DNA of 64,000 bases from JALSNL01 sp036479585 (GTDB taxonomy: Bacteria > Bacteroidota > Ignavibacteria > Ignavibacteriales > Melioribacteraceae): positions 3,782,001 to 3,846,000 of the forward strand of contig OZ245062.1 of NCBI GenBank assembly GCA_965224785.1. The letters are read 5' to 3'. Position 1 is the first letter of the stretch; each line of letters begins with the position of its first letter. The translations under genes and the position numbers were made by a program. The notes beneath the pieces were generated by a model. The model ran no database searches, was not told where the DNA came from, and was given only the letters and a program-made list of their open reading frames with translations. Positions 18,963-28,659 of the stretch are shown here, piece after piece.

Positions 18963-18971
18963 AAAATATTC

Positions 18972-19214
18972 TTACTTTTTTCCATTGTAAATTATTTTTC
19001 TAATGGAATCAAATTGAAGATAGGGATAGTCAATACGAATATTTTCTATTGCGTCTCCAGCGCTTACCTCTTGGTCTCTAAGATTGTCAAATCTTTTCCT
19101 AATTTTATAATCTCTAACGGATTTTATGTTTATCAAACCACGTGTATTTAATATTTCATATATTTCATCAGAAATTAATTCTGCAATTGGATTATTTATT
19201 TGCTCTAAGCTCAT
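18972..19214 (-). CDS. Small hypothetical protein, 80 residues
   Basis: A small gene with a clear AAGGAGAT ribosome site before the ATG at 19214; the longer frame starting 15 bases upstream would swallow that site. The protein is charged and mostly helical, with a predicted motif-like DYPYLQFDSIRKIIYNGKK end, and no membrane segment. No family is recognised. It lies between two repeat elements and on the same strand as the neighbouring C1 peptidase and ArsA-type ATPase. Confidence 0.65.
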   Translation of the reverse strand: MSLEQINNPIAELISDEIYEILNTRGLINIKSVRDYKIRKRFDNLRDQEVSAGDAIENIRIDYPYLQFDSIRKIIYNGKK

Positions 19215-19392
19215 AATATCTCCTTTCAAAAAATATTTATAAGTATATAGACTTTTCTAACTGCAATATGTTCCATTAATTATTGTGTTATTGTCATTTT
19301 AGTTACATTTGTGCTGTTTAAAACAAAAAAGGAATACTAAAAAACATTCCTTAAAAAAAATCAAAATATCTTTGGCTTACAAAATCTATTGT

Positions 19393-19495
19393 TTGTCATT
19401 CTGAATTGAGAAGTTGTTTGTCGAAATGAAGGATCTCATAACTATTAAAGTTCGAGATATTTCAGTCGTAAAAAACACTCTTTCAATATGACAAA
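19393..19495. repeat. TGTCATT-type intergenic repeat
   Basis: Begins TTGTCATTCTGA and ends ATATGACAAA, with an internal imperfect pair GGATCTC/GAGATATTTC. It is the most diverged copy of the dispersed family and sits just past the 3' end of the C1 peptidase gene. Confidence 0.45.
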
Positions 19496-19497
19496 GG

Positions 19498-20610
19498 TTA
19501 GTTAATGTTCAATTTTTCTTTTATCCCACTCGGTATTACCTCTTTATGAACAAGTATTGCAACTGTTTTTAATCTTACATATTGCTCGGACATATACCAA
19601 AAACCATCATACTTTTTATCTTTTGTTCCCCAAGAGTTTTTTGTGTAATAAAATTTTGTTCCTTTTTGGTTCTCTGCTACTCCTACTATGTTCATTAAGT
19701 GATCGTCTGTTACATCAAAACTCTCAAATGCTTCCTGCCTGTCTTTTTGAGAAATTTGTTTTTCTATTTCCAACTCTTCCACCTCAACCAAACTTTCTTC
19801 TGCAATTACCGCCACACATTCTTTTTTATCAAAATTATCTTTTCCTGTATCACCATCCCAAACAAAAGAGTAACCCTTTTTAATTGAGTTATCCATAATT
19901 GCAATCAATTCATTTATTGGAACATTATAATATTCGTTGTTTGTCCAATTATCCGGAAGCTGCAAGTTAAACTTTTCATAAAACGGCTGATGCGTATATG
20001 ATGTAAGTTCAATATAGTTATCAGTATCAATTCCTATTTCTTTAGCAAAACTTTTTGGCGTATAATTTTTTCCATTGTATTCAAATTTTTGTGGTGGTGT
20101 TCCAAGGTAAACATCCAACACAGCTTCAACTGATTTTTTCCAATTGGGTGTTAATTTTTGTTTACTATTTAATACTCCGTCCAGCATTCCTTTTATAACT
20201 TCGGACATTTCTGTTTGGTTGTGGTGATCTAATCCGATATTCATTCCTGTATAAACTTCTTCGGGAACTAAGCCATACTTTCTAATTACATTAAGAGCAT
20301 CGTGTGCTTGTCCCCCACTTCCAAAATTACTTGTTCCGTGGTATCTAATATATTTTTCTGCCATTGGAATTAACTTGTGCCTCACTGTAAACATTTCAGA
20401 TATATCTAACTCTGCTTGTCCTAATCTCAGCAGTTCGTTTTCAAGAAAGGATGTAGTTGAAAATGACCAACATGTTTCGGTTTTTCCCTGACTTTTAACA
20501 GGCGTTGTTTTTACTTCATGTAACATTGTAAATTTATGCTCAATATATGATTGACCAAAAACAGCTACTGACATAAATATTATTTGAAGCAATACAAATT
20601 TTACTTTCAT
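19498..20610 (-). CDS. Exported C1-family cysteine peptidase (bleomycin hydrolase/PepC-like)
   Basis: A 370-residue papain-family peptidase of the C1B type. A signal peptide of about 20 residues ends at VFGQ. The catalytic Cys is Cys47 in TETCWSFS, the His lies in DDHLMNIVG and the Asn in KNSWG near the C terminus. It is expected to trim peptides in the periplasm or outside the cell, in contrast with the usually cytoplasmic PepC. Opposite-strand neighbour at 20672 is an isoaspartyl peptidase, so the pair share a 61-base divergent promoter region. Confidence 0.9.
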   Translation of the reverse strand: MKVKFVLLQIIFMSVAVFGQSYIEHKFTMLHEVKTTPVKSQGKTETCWSFSTTSFLENELLRLGQAELDISEMFTVRHKLIPMAEKYIRYHGTSNFGSGGQAHDALNVIRKYGLVPEEVYTGMNIGLDHHNQTEMSEVIKGMLDGVLNSKQKLTPNWKKSVEAVLDVYLGTPPQKFEYNGKNYTPKSFAKEIGIDTDNYIELTSYTHQPFYEKFNLQLPDNWTNNEYYNVPINELIAIMDNSIKKGYSFVWDGDTGKDNFDKKECVAVIAEESLVEVEELEIEKQISQKDRQEAFESFDVTDDHLMNIVGVAENQKGTKFYYTKNSWGTKDKKYDGFWYMSEQYVRLKTVAILVHKEVIPSGIKEKLNIN

Positions 20611-20671
20611 TATGTATCTCCAATGTTTTAAATTAAATTATTATTATAAATAAAATACTTGGAACTTTAAA

Positions 20672-21694
20672 ATGAAAACAACTAAACTTTCTTTAATATT
20701 AATTGTTTTTTTATTGACTATTAACTCTTGCAAAGATAACAAACAACCTATTAATAACACATCTCAAAAAACAAAATTTGCTTTAGTAGTTCACGGTGGA
20801 GCTGGTTCTATTACAAAGGGTAAATATTCTGATGATAAAGAAACTCAATACAAAATGAAATTAGAAGAAGCTTTAACTGTTGGGTATGAAATTTTAAATG
20901 TCGGAGGAAGCTCCATCGATGCAGTTGAAAGTGTAATTAGAGTTCTTGAAGATTCGCCTTTGTTCAATGCTGGCAAGGGTGCTGTGCTTACTGAGTTGGG
21001 TGATGTTGAGTTAGATGCATCTATAATGAGTGGAAAAGATATTAACGCTGGAGGAGTTGCAAGCGTTACACATATTAAAAACCCTATTTCTCTTGCAAGG
21101 TTTGTAATGGAACACTCGCCACACGTTTTAATGTTTGGGGTTGGAGCAGAGAAGTTTGCAGATGAGTTTGGTTTACAAAAAGTTGAAAATAATTACTTTA
21201 AAACTAAAGAAAGAATTGAACGATTTAACAAAAGTAAATCCTTAACAAATTTAGAAAATAATAATATTTTAAAAGACTATAAGTTTGGAACTGTCGGTTG
21301 CGTTGCTTTAGATAAAAAAGGAAACCTTGCAGCTGGAACATCAACAGGCGGAATGAGTGGTAAAAAATATGGTCGTGTTGGTGACTCGCCAATTATAGGT
21401 GCGGGAACTTATGCTAACAATAACACTTGTGCAATTTCTGCTACTGGACAAGGAGAATGTTTTATTAGAAATGTTGTTGCTTATGATATTTCTGCCTTGA
21501 TGGAATATAAAGGTTTAAGTCTAAAGGATGCTTCTGAGAAAGTTATTAAATATAAATTACCAAAACAAAAAGCTTCAGGTGGAATTATAGGAGTTGATAA
21601 AAATGGAAATATAGTTATGCCTTTTAATACGGATGGAATGTTTAGGGGTTTTATAAAAGAAGGTGGAGAAGTTAATGTCGGGATGTATAAATAA
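20672..21694 (+). CDS. Isoaspartyl peptidase/type III asparaginase (Ntn hydrolase), lipoprotein
   Basis: A 340-residue plant-type asparaginase that cleaves itself into two subunits. The lipobox INSC places the lipidated Cys at 20. HGGAG (41-45), FNAGKGAV (98-105) and the processing site GTVGCVA, with the nucleophile Thr207, are all present. It removes isoaspartyl dipeptides and Asn. It is unrelated in fold to the TGGT-type asparaginase at 15.7 kb. Being a lipoprotein, it probably works in the envelope. The origin-like region follows directly. Confidence 0.93.
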   Translation: MKTTKLSLILIVFLLTINSCKDNKQPINNTSQKTKFALVVHGGAGSITKGKYSDDKETQYKMKLEEALTVGYEILNVGGSSIDAVESVIRVLEDSPLFNAGKGAVLTELGDVELDASIMSGKDINAGGVASVTHIKNPISLARFVMEHSPHVLMFGVGAEKFADEFGLQKVENNYFKTKERIERFNKSKSLTNLENNNILKDYKFGTVGCVALDKKGNLAAGTSTGGMSGKKYGRVGDSPIIGAGTYANNNTCAISATGQGECFIRNVVAYDISALMEYKGLSLKDASEKVIKYKLPKQKASGGIIGVDKNGNIVMPFNTDGMFRGFIKEGGEVNVGMYK

Positions 21695-22134
21695 TTTTCT
21701 TTTATCAACACCCTTATATTTTAAAAAGTATATATATTAATTAAATAATAAATAATAAGCTTGTTGATATGTGGATAAGTTTAATAATCTTTTGTTTTTA
21801 ATTAAAACTCTCAATTTTTATTGCACACAAAACGTTAATAACTTTTGGATAACTTTTAGTTATTACCAATTAGAAAGGTTGTCAATAATTATTAACAAAC
21901 CAACAAAAACAAACCACAATTTACTCACAACTTATTAACACAAAAATCACGTTTAAAATAAGTATTAAGAGTTTCTATTTATAAAACATCTTGCTATTTA
22001 TTTAACTGCTTGTTATTTTCTTTTTAAGAGCTTAAAAAGACACATTGCTTAAACATTAAAATGTTTGGCGGTCTAAATTGAAACCAATCAAATTATTAAA
22101 TATAATTTGTAATAACGAATTCAAAAATTAGATA
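21695..22134. other. Candidate replication origin (oriC)
   Basis: 440 bases without a gene. DnaA-box matches: TTATCAACA (21702-21710, one mismatch), TGTGGATAA (21770-21778, perfect on the minus strand), TTTGGATAA (21844-21852, one mismatch), TTACTCACA (21921-21929) and TTATTAACA (21932-21940), the last two with two mismatches. Between the first two boxes lies a nearly pure A/T stretch (21711-21760) suited to unwinding. dnaA is 8 kb away and two parS sites 11 kb away. Functional proof is lacking. Confidence 0.6.
21770..21778 (-). promoter_or_regulatory. Perfect DnaA box in the candidate origin
   Basis: TGTGGATAA, the exact complement of TTATCCACA, next to the AT-rich stretch. Confidence 0.65.
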
Positions 22135-25100
22135 ATGAATATATTAACCTACATAAAAATTTGGCTATTATTCTTGTTTTTCTATTCTGCTGTTTTTTCA
22201 CAAAATAGTGATATTACGCCTACCAGCAATACTGATCTGAATTTTAAAAAAATAAACATCGAAATTGATGGAGAGGTAGTTTTAAATGTAAGTTCTATTA
22301 CCCAGGATCATCAAGGTTATATGTGGATGATCACCAATTTAGGGTTGATCAGATATAATGGTGTTGAAGGCAAAAAATATAAGGTTCCTAGTGATTCACT
22401 TTCTAATAGTAAAAACGCCGCGTTCACATTATTTATTGATCATTTGGGTGATCTTTGGGTTGGAACTTATAAAGGGCTACTTAAATACAACCCTGACTAT
22501 GATTGCTTTAACAATTTCCCTTTTAATGTTGGTGACAATGATTCTAGATTTATCCTCTCAATTACTGAAGACAATAATAAAAATATTTGGATAGGTACAC
22601 GGCTGGGAGGATTGTTCAAGTATGAAAGAGAACATGACCGATTTACACGTTTTTTAAGCTCATCTTCTGACCCAATAAATATTGTAAATAGTAGCGTCGA
22701 TCATTTGTTGGTAGACCAAAATAATAATTTATGGATTGGCACGAACTATTCAAAAAATCAATTAGGTCTAATGCGTTATAACTTCGTCACTGGAGGTGTC
22801 GATCAATTTTTAAATGATCCCTCAGATCCCAATAGCCTGGTAGATAATCTGATAACTGCCTTATATGAAGATCAACAAGGACAGATTTTAATAGGTACCT
22901 ACAAATCAGGGTTTCATATTTACGATTCAAAAGATGAATCATTAAAAAGAATTAACTTTGATGCTAACCACCCCAGAAAAATACATGCGCCATATACAGA
23001 AGACAAAGTATTTGGTCAGGGCCCCTATGTTTCGATAATCCACCAAGATCAAAATGGGGGATATTGGATTGGTACTAGAAGAAAAGGGATTAATTTTTTT
23101 AATTCTAGAACAAAGACTTTTAAATATTACGATTTTAACCTTGATTACCCTCAAACATTATCGTCATTTTATGAAGATCGTCAGGGTAATATATGGATTG
23201 GCGGTGCTTTGGGTAGTGGCCTTTTTAGAACTGATCTTTTTTCACGAAAGCATACATTGAACACAAACTTTAACAATGTACAAGGAGCCTACGAATCACC
23301 TTTAAATCCTGGAATCTTATGGATTACGTCTTTACAACAAGGACTAAGTAAAATGAATTTGAAGACCAAAGAAATCACAAGATATGTACATAAAAAAAGT
23401 GATCCTAAAAGTATTGGTCATAATTGGGTGCGTTCTGCATATCAAGAGAATAACAAAATTCTCTGGGTAGGTTTAGGTTTTGGTAATGCATATGGACAGC
23501 ATAATGGAGATGGTGGAGTAGACCGGATGGATATAGAAACAGGTGAGTTTACACATTTTAAATTAACTCGAGATGATGATGGACTGGATGATTTTAGTTA
23601 TACAGTTTTTAATATCTTTGAAGATGATGAAGGCTATTTATGGTTAGGTACTGGCCCTGGTGGCATATTTCGATCTAATAAGGAGAAGAAAGATTTTAAA
23701 CATTTTAATCTTTCAAAAAATGACAGTCTATCAAGGGATGTTCTTTTCAATACAGTTAAAATTGATTCAAATGGAGATCAATCGGCATCAGATTTTGCTG
23801 GTGAGGGAGTTTTGTATATATATAATCCAAATGGAGATATTTGGATATCAGATTTTGAAGATGAGGGAGCTTTATATTTATATAATAATAAAGAAGAAAA
23901 GTTTCAATTTTATCTTAAAGGGTTTAAAGCCACAAATGTTTTAGTTGATAAGAAGGGATGGTTACTAATAAGTACTTGGGAAAAAGGATTATTACATTTT
24001 AATTCTGCTGATAGTAATTATATTCAATATACTAAAAAGGATGGATTACCAAGCAATGATGCCTTAGGTATAGTTGAAGGTAATGAAGGAAATTTTTGGA
24101 TTAGTACACGAATGGGGCCAGCAAAATTTAATACTGAAACTGGTAAAATTTCTTCTATTGGTTTACCAAAAGTCAGATATAATTATGGAATCTTTAAAGC
24201 AATTGATGGTCAAATATTTTTGGGTGTTAATAATGGTTTAGTTTCATTCTATCCTCATCAGGTAATAGGTAATCCTTATCCACCGGATGTAATATTAGAA
24301 AGTATAATTGTGACAGGTAAATCCACCAATCTCTTAAATCCCAAAACCCAAAAGTCGAAACAATTATTACTCAATCATCAGCAGAATGATTTAACTTTTA
24401 AATACGCTGGTCTTCACTATAGCGATCCTACAAAAAACAAATTTCGCTATATGTTAGAGCCTTATGATGCTGATTGGTTGGATGCAGGTACACAGCGAAC
24501 AGCCCGATATACAAATATTGCTCCCGGTGAATATAATTTTAAGATTACAGCATCAAATAGCGATGGACTTTGGAACGAAGAAGAAACTTCCATCTATATA
24601 ATAATTAATAAGCCTTGGTGGCAGACCTACCTAGCATATATAGTTTACATTTTATTGGGTCTCAGCCTGATTTATAGTTTACGACGTTATGAGATAAGTC
24701 GTCAGAAATTAAAGTTTAATTTAAAACTGGGGAATTTGGAAACAGAAAAACTAAAGGAAGTTGACCAAATTAAATCCCGGTTTTTTGCTAACATCTCTCA
24801 TGAATTCCGAACCCCACTTACATTAATCTTCGGTCCTGCCAAAGATATTGCCGAGATTGCAAATAATGTGAATATTATAAAGAATGCTGGAATCATTCAA
24901 AAGAACGCAGCAAAATTATATGGACTAGTAAATCAATTATTGGATATTTCTAAACTTGAAGCGGGTAAAATGTCACTAGAGACTAGGGAACAGAATATTA
25001 TTCCTCTTCTAAAAGGATTGGTTTTATCTTTCACATCACTGGCTGAAAGAAAAAAGATTGTTCTTAAGTTTGATGCACAAGAAGAAAATATTAATATTTA

Positions 25101-26352
25101 TATAGATAAAGAGAAGATAGAAAAGATAATTACCAATATTTTATCTAATGCATTCAAGTTTACTTCAGAAGGTGGAGAAATTGATTTTAAAGTTTTGAAA
25201 TTTGAAACAGAAATAGAGATTTCAGTAAAGGATACAGGCATAGGTGTTCCTGAAGAAAGAATAGAAAAAATATTTGACAGATTTTACCAGGTTGATGGAA
25301 GTCAAACAAGAGAAGGTGAAGGTACTGGAATTGGTTTGGCGTTGACAAAAGAATTGGTAGAATTACATAAAGGAAATATAAGAGCAGAAAGAAATGAAGG
25401 TGAAGGTACAACCTTTATATTAAAACTACAGTTGGGCAAAGAACACTTATTACCTGAGGAAATAGTAAAAAAGGAATACCTATCAGAAACCACAAAGATA
25501 TTAAATGAAACCGAAATTATTGTCGCAAGTGAAATCCCTGAGGAAAAAAATATTATTAATGAATTAATAGAAACAGATCTTTCTACCGACAAACCACTAC
25601 TACTAATTGTTGAAGATAACTTTGATGTAAGAAATTATATAATTAGTCATCTTGAAGAAGATTACAAAATAGAGGAGGCTAAAGATGGTGAGGATGGGTT
25701 TACAAAAGCAACAGAAAAAATTCCAGATTTAATTGTGAGTGATGTAATGATGCCGAAAATGGATGGGATTCAGTTATGTGAAAAACTTAAGACCGATGAA
25801 AGAACTAGTCATATTCCAATAATTTTACTTACAGCGAAAGCAACTAGTGACGATAAAATTGAAGGATATGAAACAGGTGCAGATGATTACATAATGAAAC
25901 CATTTGATGTTAAAGAGTTACAAGCAAGAATAAAGAATTTAACATATCAGAGGAAAAAACTTCAGGAACATTTTAAGAAAGAAGGGCTATTTAATTTAGA
26001 TAATAAAAAACTCATATCAATTGATATGAAATTCTTAGAAAAAGCTAATAAAATAATTAACGAACATATATCAGATACATCATTTGGAGTAGAATTATTT
26101 GCGAGTGAGTTAGCAATTAGCAGAGCCGCACTTCATAAAAAATTGGTCGCACTTGTTGGTGAACCTCCTAGTGAATTAATTAAGAGAATTAGACTTAGCA
26201 AGGCCGGTATTCTACTCAAAAACAATACTGGAAACATTTCTGAAATAGCATTAGAAGTTGGCTTCAATAATCCAGCTTATTTTTCCGAATGTTTTAAAAA
26301 GCAATTCGGAGAGACTCCCTCTCAACATAAAAGAAAATTCACCAAAAATTAA
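22135..26352 (+). CDS. Hybrid two-component regulator (propeller sensor, histidine kinase, receiver, AraC HTH)
   Basis: A 1405-residue one-protein signalling system. Signal peptide (1-22), about 700 residues of reporter-propeller repeats with recurring WIGT-type strands, a Y_Y_Y domain (about 745-820), a membrane segment (about 830-850), then HisKA with the phospho-accepting His889 in ISHEFRTPL, and HATPase. A receiver domain follows with phospho-acceptor Asp1203 in VSDVMMP, and finally an AraC-type helix-turn-helix. Proteins of this design sense polymer fragments in the periplasm and activate adjacent genes. It stands upstream of a hydrolase locus, which it could regulate. No start doubt: the ATG leads straight into the signal peptide. 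Confidence 0.94.
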   Translation: MNILTYIKIWLLFLFFYSAVFSQNSDITPTSNTDLNFKKINIEIDGEVVLNVSSITQDHQGYMWMITNLGLIRYNGVEGKKYKVPSDSLSNSKNAAFTLFIDHLGDLWVGTYKGLLKYNPDYDCFNNFPFNVGDNDSRFILSITEDNNKNIWIGTRLGGLFKYEREHDRFTRFLSSSSDPINIVNSSVDHLLVDQNNNLWIGTNYSKNQLGLMRYNFVTGGVDQFLNDPSDPNSLVDNLITALYEDQQGQILIGTYKSGFHIYDSKDESLKRINFDANHPRKIHAPYTEDKVFGQGPYVSIIHQDQNGGYWIGTRRKGINFFNSRTKTFKYYDFNLDYPQTLSSFYEDRQGNIWIGGALGSGLFRTDLFSRKHTLNTNFNNVQGAYESPLNPGILWITSLQQGLSKMNLKTKEITRYVHKKSDPKSIGHNWVRSAYQENNKILWVGLGFGNAYGQHNGDGGVDRMDIETGEFTHFKLTRDDDGLDDFSYTVFNIFEDDEGYLWLGTGPGGIFRSNKEKKDFKHFNLSKNDSLSRDVLFNTVKIDSNGDQSASDFAGEGVLYIYNPNGDIWISDFEDEGALYLYNNKEEKFQFYLKGFKATNVLVDKKGWLLISTWEKGLLHFNSADSNYIQYTKKDGLPSNDALGIVEGNEGNFWISTRMGPAKFNTETGKISSIGLPKVRYNYGIFKAIDGQIFLGVNNGLVSFYPHQVIGNPYPPDVILESIIVTGKSTNLLNPKTQKSKQLLLNHQQNDLTFKYAGLHYSDPTKNKFRYMLEPYDADWLDAGTQRTARYTNIAPGEYNFKITASNSDGLWNEEETSIYIIINKPWWQTYLAYIVYILLGLSLIYSLRRYEISRQKLKFNLKLGNLETEKLKEVDQIKSRFFANISHEFRTPLTLIFGPAKDIAEIANNVNIIKNAGIIQKNAAKLYGLVNQLLDISKLEAGKMSLETREQNIIPLLKGLVLSFTSLAERKKIVLKFDAQEENINIYIDKEKIEKIITNILSNAFKFTSEGGEIDFKVLKFETEIEISVKDTGIGVPEERIEKIFDRFYQVDGSQTREGEGTGIGLALTKELVELHKGNIRAERNEGEGTTFILKLQLGKEHLLPEEIVKKEYLSETTKILNETEIIVASEIPEEKNIINELIETDLSTDKPLLLIVEDNFDVRNYIISHLEEDYKIEEAKDGEDGFTKATEKIPDLIVSDVMMPKMDGIQLCEKLKTDERTSHIPIILLTAKATSDDKIEGYETGADDYIMKPFDVKELQARIKNLTYQRKKLQEHFKKEGLFNLDNKKLISIDMKFLEKANKIINEHISDTSFGVELFASELAISRAALHKKLVALVGEPPSELIKRIRLSKAGILLKNNTGNISEIALEVGFNNPAYFSECFKKQFGETPSQHKRKFTKN

Positions 26353-26975
26353 TAGTTTCCCATACACAAAACCAAAAGTAGTTTCTTTGCTTTTTATTTT
26401 GTCATCTCAAATGAAAGTCAGTCAGCTAACGGATGCTTATTTGATACGACATCTTTTTGTAATTTCGATTTTTCTTGTTCTGCATCAATGCTGTGCTAAG
26501 AACAAATTGGTTTTCTTATATCTTGTTTTAAAAAGACAAGATTTCTCCCCACTTCTTTTGTTAGAAAAGACAAATATTCAATCATATTTTCTTCAACCAA
26601 TTTGTTATAAGTATAAAAAAACCACCAAGTTTACGAAATTGTAGGTTTTATTGACGAGATTGGTAGATAACCCACCTTCGAACAGATACATTTGTGATGA
26701 AATGAAAATGGATTTGCGTGAAAAGTTGATGGAACAATGATTTCATCGAATTATCATATTCTAATATTTATAATCTTATGGAACACATTATTTAAACTTC
26801 TTAGCAAATCACAGATGGTTTTCTAATGTAGTTTTATCATACAATCAACCACACACTAATTTAGAGTAAAGAATGAAAGTTATAATAAATGGTTAAGCAG
26901 TAAATAAAAATTTTAATCAATCATAATTATTAAAAAATAATTATGAAACCAATAACAAACTTAAGGAGAAACACC
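26353..26975. other. Intergenic region with decayed sequence
   Basis: No intact gene. At about 26787-26866 one frame reads LNFLANHRWFSNVVLSYNQ then PHTNLE and stops, which loosely resembles the C terminus of integrase-core transposases (NNERPHSxL type). It may be a relic of an insertion sequence, but the match is short and unproven. The region ends with an AAGGAG site before a SnoaL-like pseudogene. Confidence 0.3.
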
Positions 26976-27322
26976 ATGAAGAAAATCTTAATCTATTTAA
27001 TACAAGAAGTGATGGAAACTTTTGGTGGAATTGCACAAAGCATAAAAGATGGGAATATGGATAAATTAATCTCCTATCATGCCTAAGGTTCCAAGTTTAC
27101 TGAATTCAAAGATGGAGCGCCGCTTAACGGAGGTGAGAAAAATGAAGTTTATGAACGCAAACTTTTTGGTTCTGTAACAGAGGTGGTGGTTTTTAACGTG
27201 GAGGACTTACAAATAGCTGTTTATGGTGATGTAGCCAATTTAACCTTTCACTCAGATTTTCAACTAAATTTGGTGCAGAGTTTGCAGTTGTAAACTATCA
27301 AATTACATTATTATTCGTTTAA
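26976..27322 (+). pseudogene. Broken SnoaL-like (NTF2 fold) protein
   Basis: From ATG 26976, behind AAGGAG, the frame gives a protein start of 36 codons, then a stop TAA at 27084-27086. The same frame then continues as GSKFTEFKDGAP, FGSVTEVVVFNVEDL and AVYGDVANLTFHSDF, which fits NTF2/SnoaL-like ketosteroid isomerase-type proteins. The stop stands where a Glu codon (GAA) would be expected. Further on, the frame is lost near 27262 and a second frame reads FGAEFAVVNYQITLLFV. One nonsense codon and one frameshift therefore break the gene. Confidence 0.65.
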
Positions 27323-27326
27323 ACAA

Positions 27327-27364
27327 AAGTGTGGATTTTTTCATCTAAAATTCACGCTTTTATT
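27327..27364 (+). terminator. Terminator/leader hairpin, copy 1
   Basis: AAGTGTGGATTT (27327-27338) pairs with AAATTCACGCTT (27348-27359), followed by TTAT. It lies after the SnoaL-like pseudogene and before the first T9SS hydrolase, and is repeated at 29.8 kb. Confidence 0.6.
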
Positions 27365-27452
27365 AAAATTAGTCTAGATAGAGAAAAATACTCGTGCATT
27401 TTTCCTGTGTTGACGATTTCAAAAAATTGCTAATCCACATTTGGAGACAAAA

Positions 27453-28556
27453 ATGAAAACTATAATTGGAGTGATACTAGTAATATCAGGGTTTGTGCCG
27501 TTCTTGTATGGTGAAAATAATTTAACAAAAACTATTGAATCTACACAAGATACAAAAATTGATACTTTTACTTTCTCTTCGGACGGAACAGATATAAATG
27601 GGAAAATATATTTACCAGCTTCATTTGGCAAAGATCAAAACTCCTATGCAATTTACTTAATTGATTTTACTGAACAGCATTTTAAGGTTGCTAAGGATGA
27701 ATTTGAAAAAGTAATTAGTGCAACAGAACAGATTCAAGATTTTGATGCAGTGGTTGTTACTTTAGAAGAACATCTTGATGTTGATCTTTATGCTAGTAAC
27801 AGAGACTTTCAAAAATATTATAAAATTTTTAATGCTATGGCATCGTATGTGGACACAAATTACACAAATAATACTTCCAGAACATTTATTGGCAGAGGAA
27901 GTGGGGCAGGTCTTGTACTAATGACATTATTTCTCGAAGATTCAGCAACCTCTGTATTCGATAATTTTATTGCTACAGACTCTCCTAGTAGTTTCAACAA
28001 CTATATTATAACTATTTTAAGTGGTGATAATCTCCCGAGAAACAAGCTAAACAAAAAATTTCATTATTCCTTTTCGACAAGTAATAATCGTAAGTCTTGT
28101 CTTAATTTGATTCAAACAATCGATCAAGCGAAATATCCATGGTTACAATTTGAATCACTAGAATACACTGATAACGATTATGAAAACACCTATCCTGCGG
28201 CTTTTACTGAAGGACTAAAGTATATTTTTAATGATCTTCCTTCAACAGTAGAAGAGAACCTATCAACTGTTCCTATAGTATATCGGATGAAACAAAACTA
28301 CCCAAATCCTTTTAATCCTTATACCATAATAAAGTATTCAATTCCAAATAATGCCTTAGACCTTAGGCCGAGCAATGTACAGTTAAAGGTCTATGATATT
28401 CTCGGAAAGGAAATTGCTACTCTTGTAAACGAAGTAAAAAGTGCTGGAACTCATGAGGTAAAATTTAACGCCTCTAGTTTAACAAGTGGAATTTATTTTT
28501 ACAAGATACGAGCTGGTAATTTTCTTGAGACTAAGAAGATGATTTTATTGAAATAG
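27453..28556 (+). CDS. Secreted alpha/beta-hydrolase-like protein with T9SS tail (paralogue 1)
   Basis: A 367-residue exported protein. A signal peptide (about 20 residues) is followed by an esterase-D/IroE-like hydrolase body with IYLIDFTEQHF and the nucleophile-elbow candidate GRGSGAG, then a 90-residue C-terminal type IX secretion sorting domain: NYPNPFNP near 288, VYDILGKEIATLVN and a final FYKIRAG...KKMILLK. It is therefore expected to be sent out by the T9SS and anchored at or released from the surface. The ATG at 27453 sits behind TTGGAG; a TTG 12 bases upstream is less likely. A paralogue lies at 29.9 kb. Substrate unknown. Confidence 0.8.
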   Translation: MKTIIGVILVISGFVPFLYGENNLTKTIESTQDTKIDTFTFSSDGTDINGKIYLPASFGKDQNSYAIYLIDFTEQHFKVAKDEFEKVISATEQIQDFDAVVVTLEEHLDVDLYASNRDFQKYYKIFNAMASYVDTNYTNNTSRTFIGRGSGAGLVLMTLFLEDSATSVFDNFIATDSPSSFNNYIITILSGDNLPRNKLNKKFHYSFSTSNNRKSCLNLIQTIDQAKYPWLQFESLEYTDNDYENTYPAAFTEGLKYIFNDLPSTVEENLSTVPIVYRMKQNYPNPFNPYTIIKYSIPNNALDLRPSNVQLKVYDILGKEIATLVNEVKSAGTHEVKFNASSLTSGIYFYKIRAGNFLETKKMILLK

Positions 28557-28659
28557 TTCCAAATAACCATACGAGCAGTAAAATAGGTTAGTATAAACGA
28601 CTTAAAAAATTAGAAATAAAGTATAAATATAACTATCAAAGAACATAAGGAGAAACACC

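Noticed and set aside
26787..26866. Integrase-core transposase C terminus
   Set aside because: Only a short similarity by eye, no terminal repeats or duplicated target seen; kept as a note, not as an insertion sequence.
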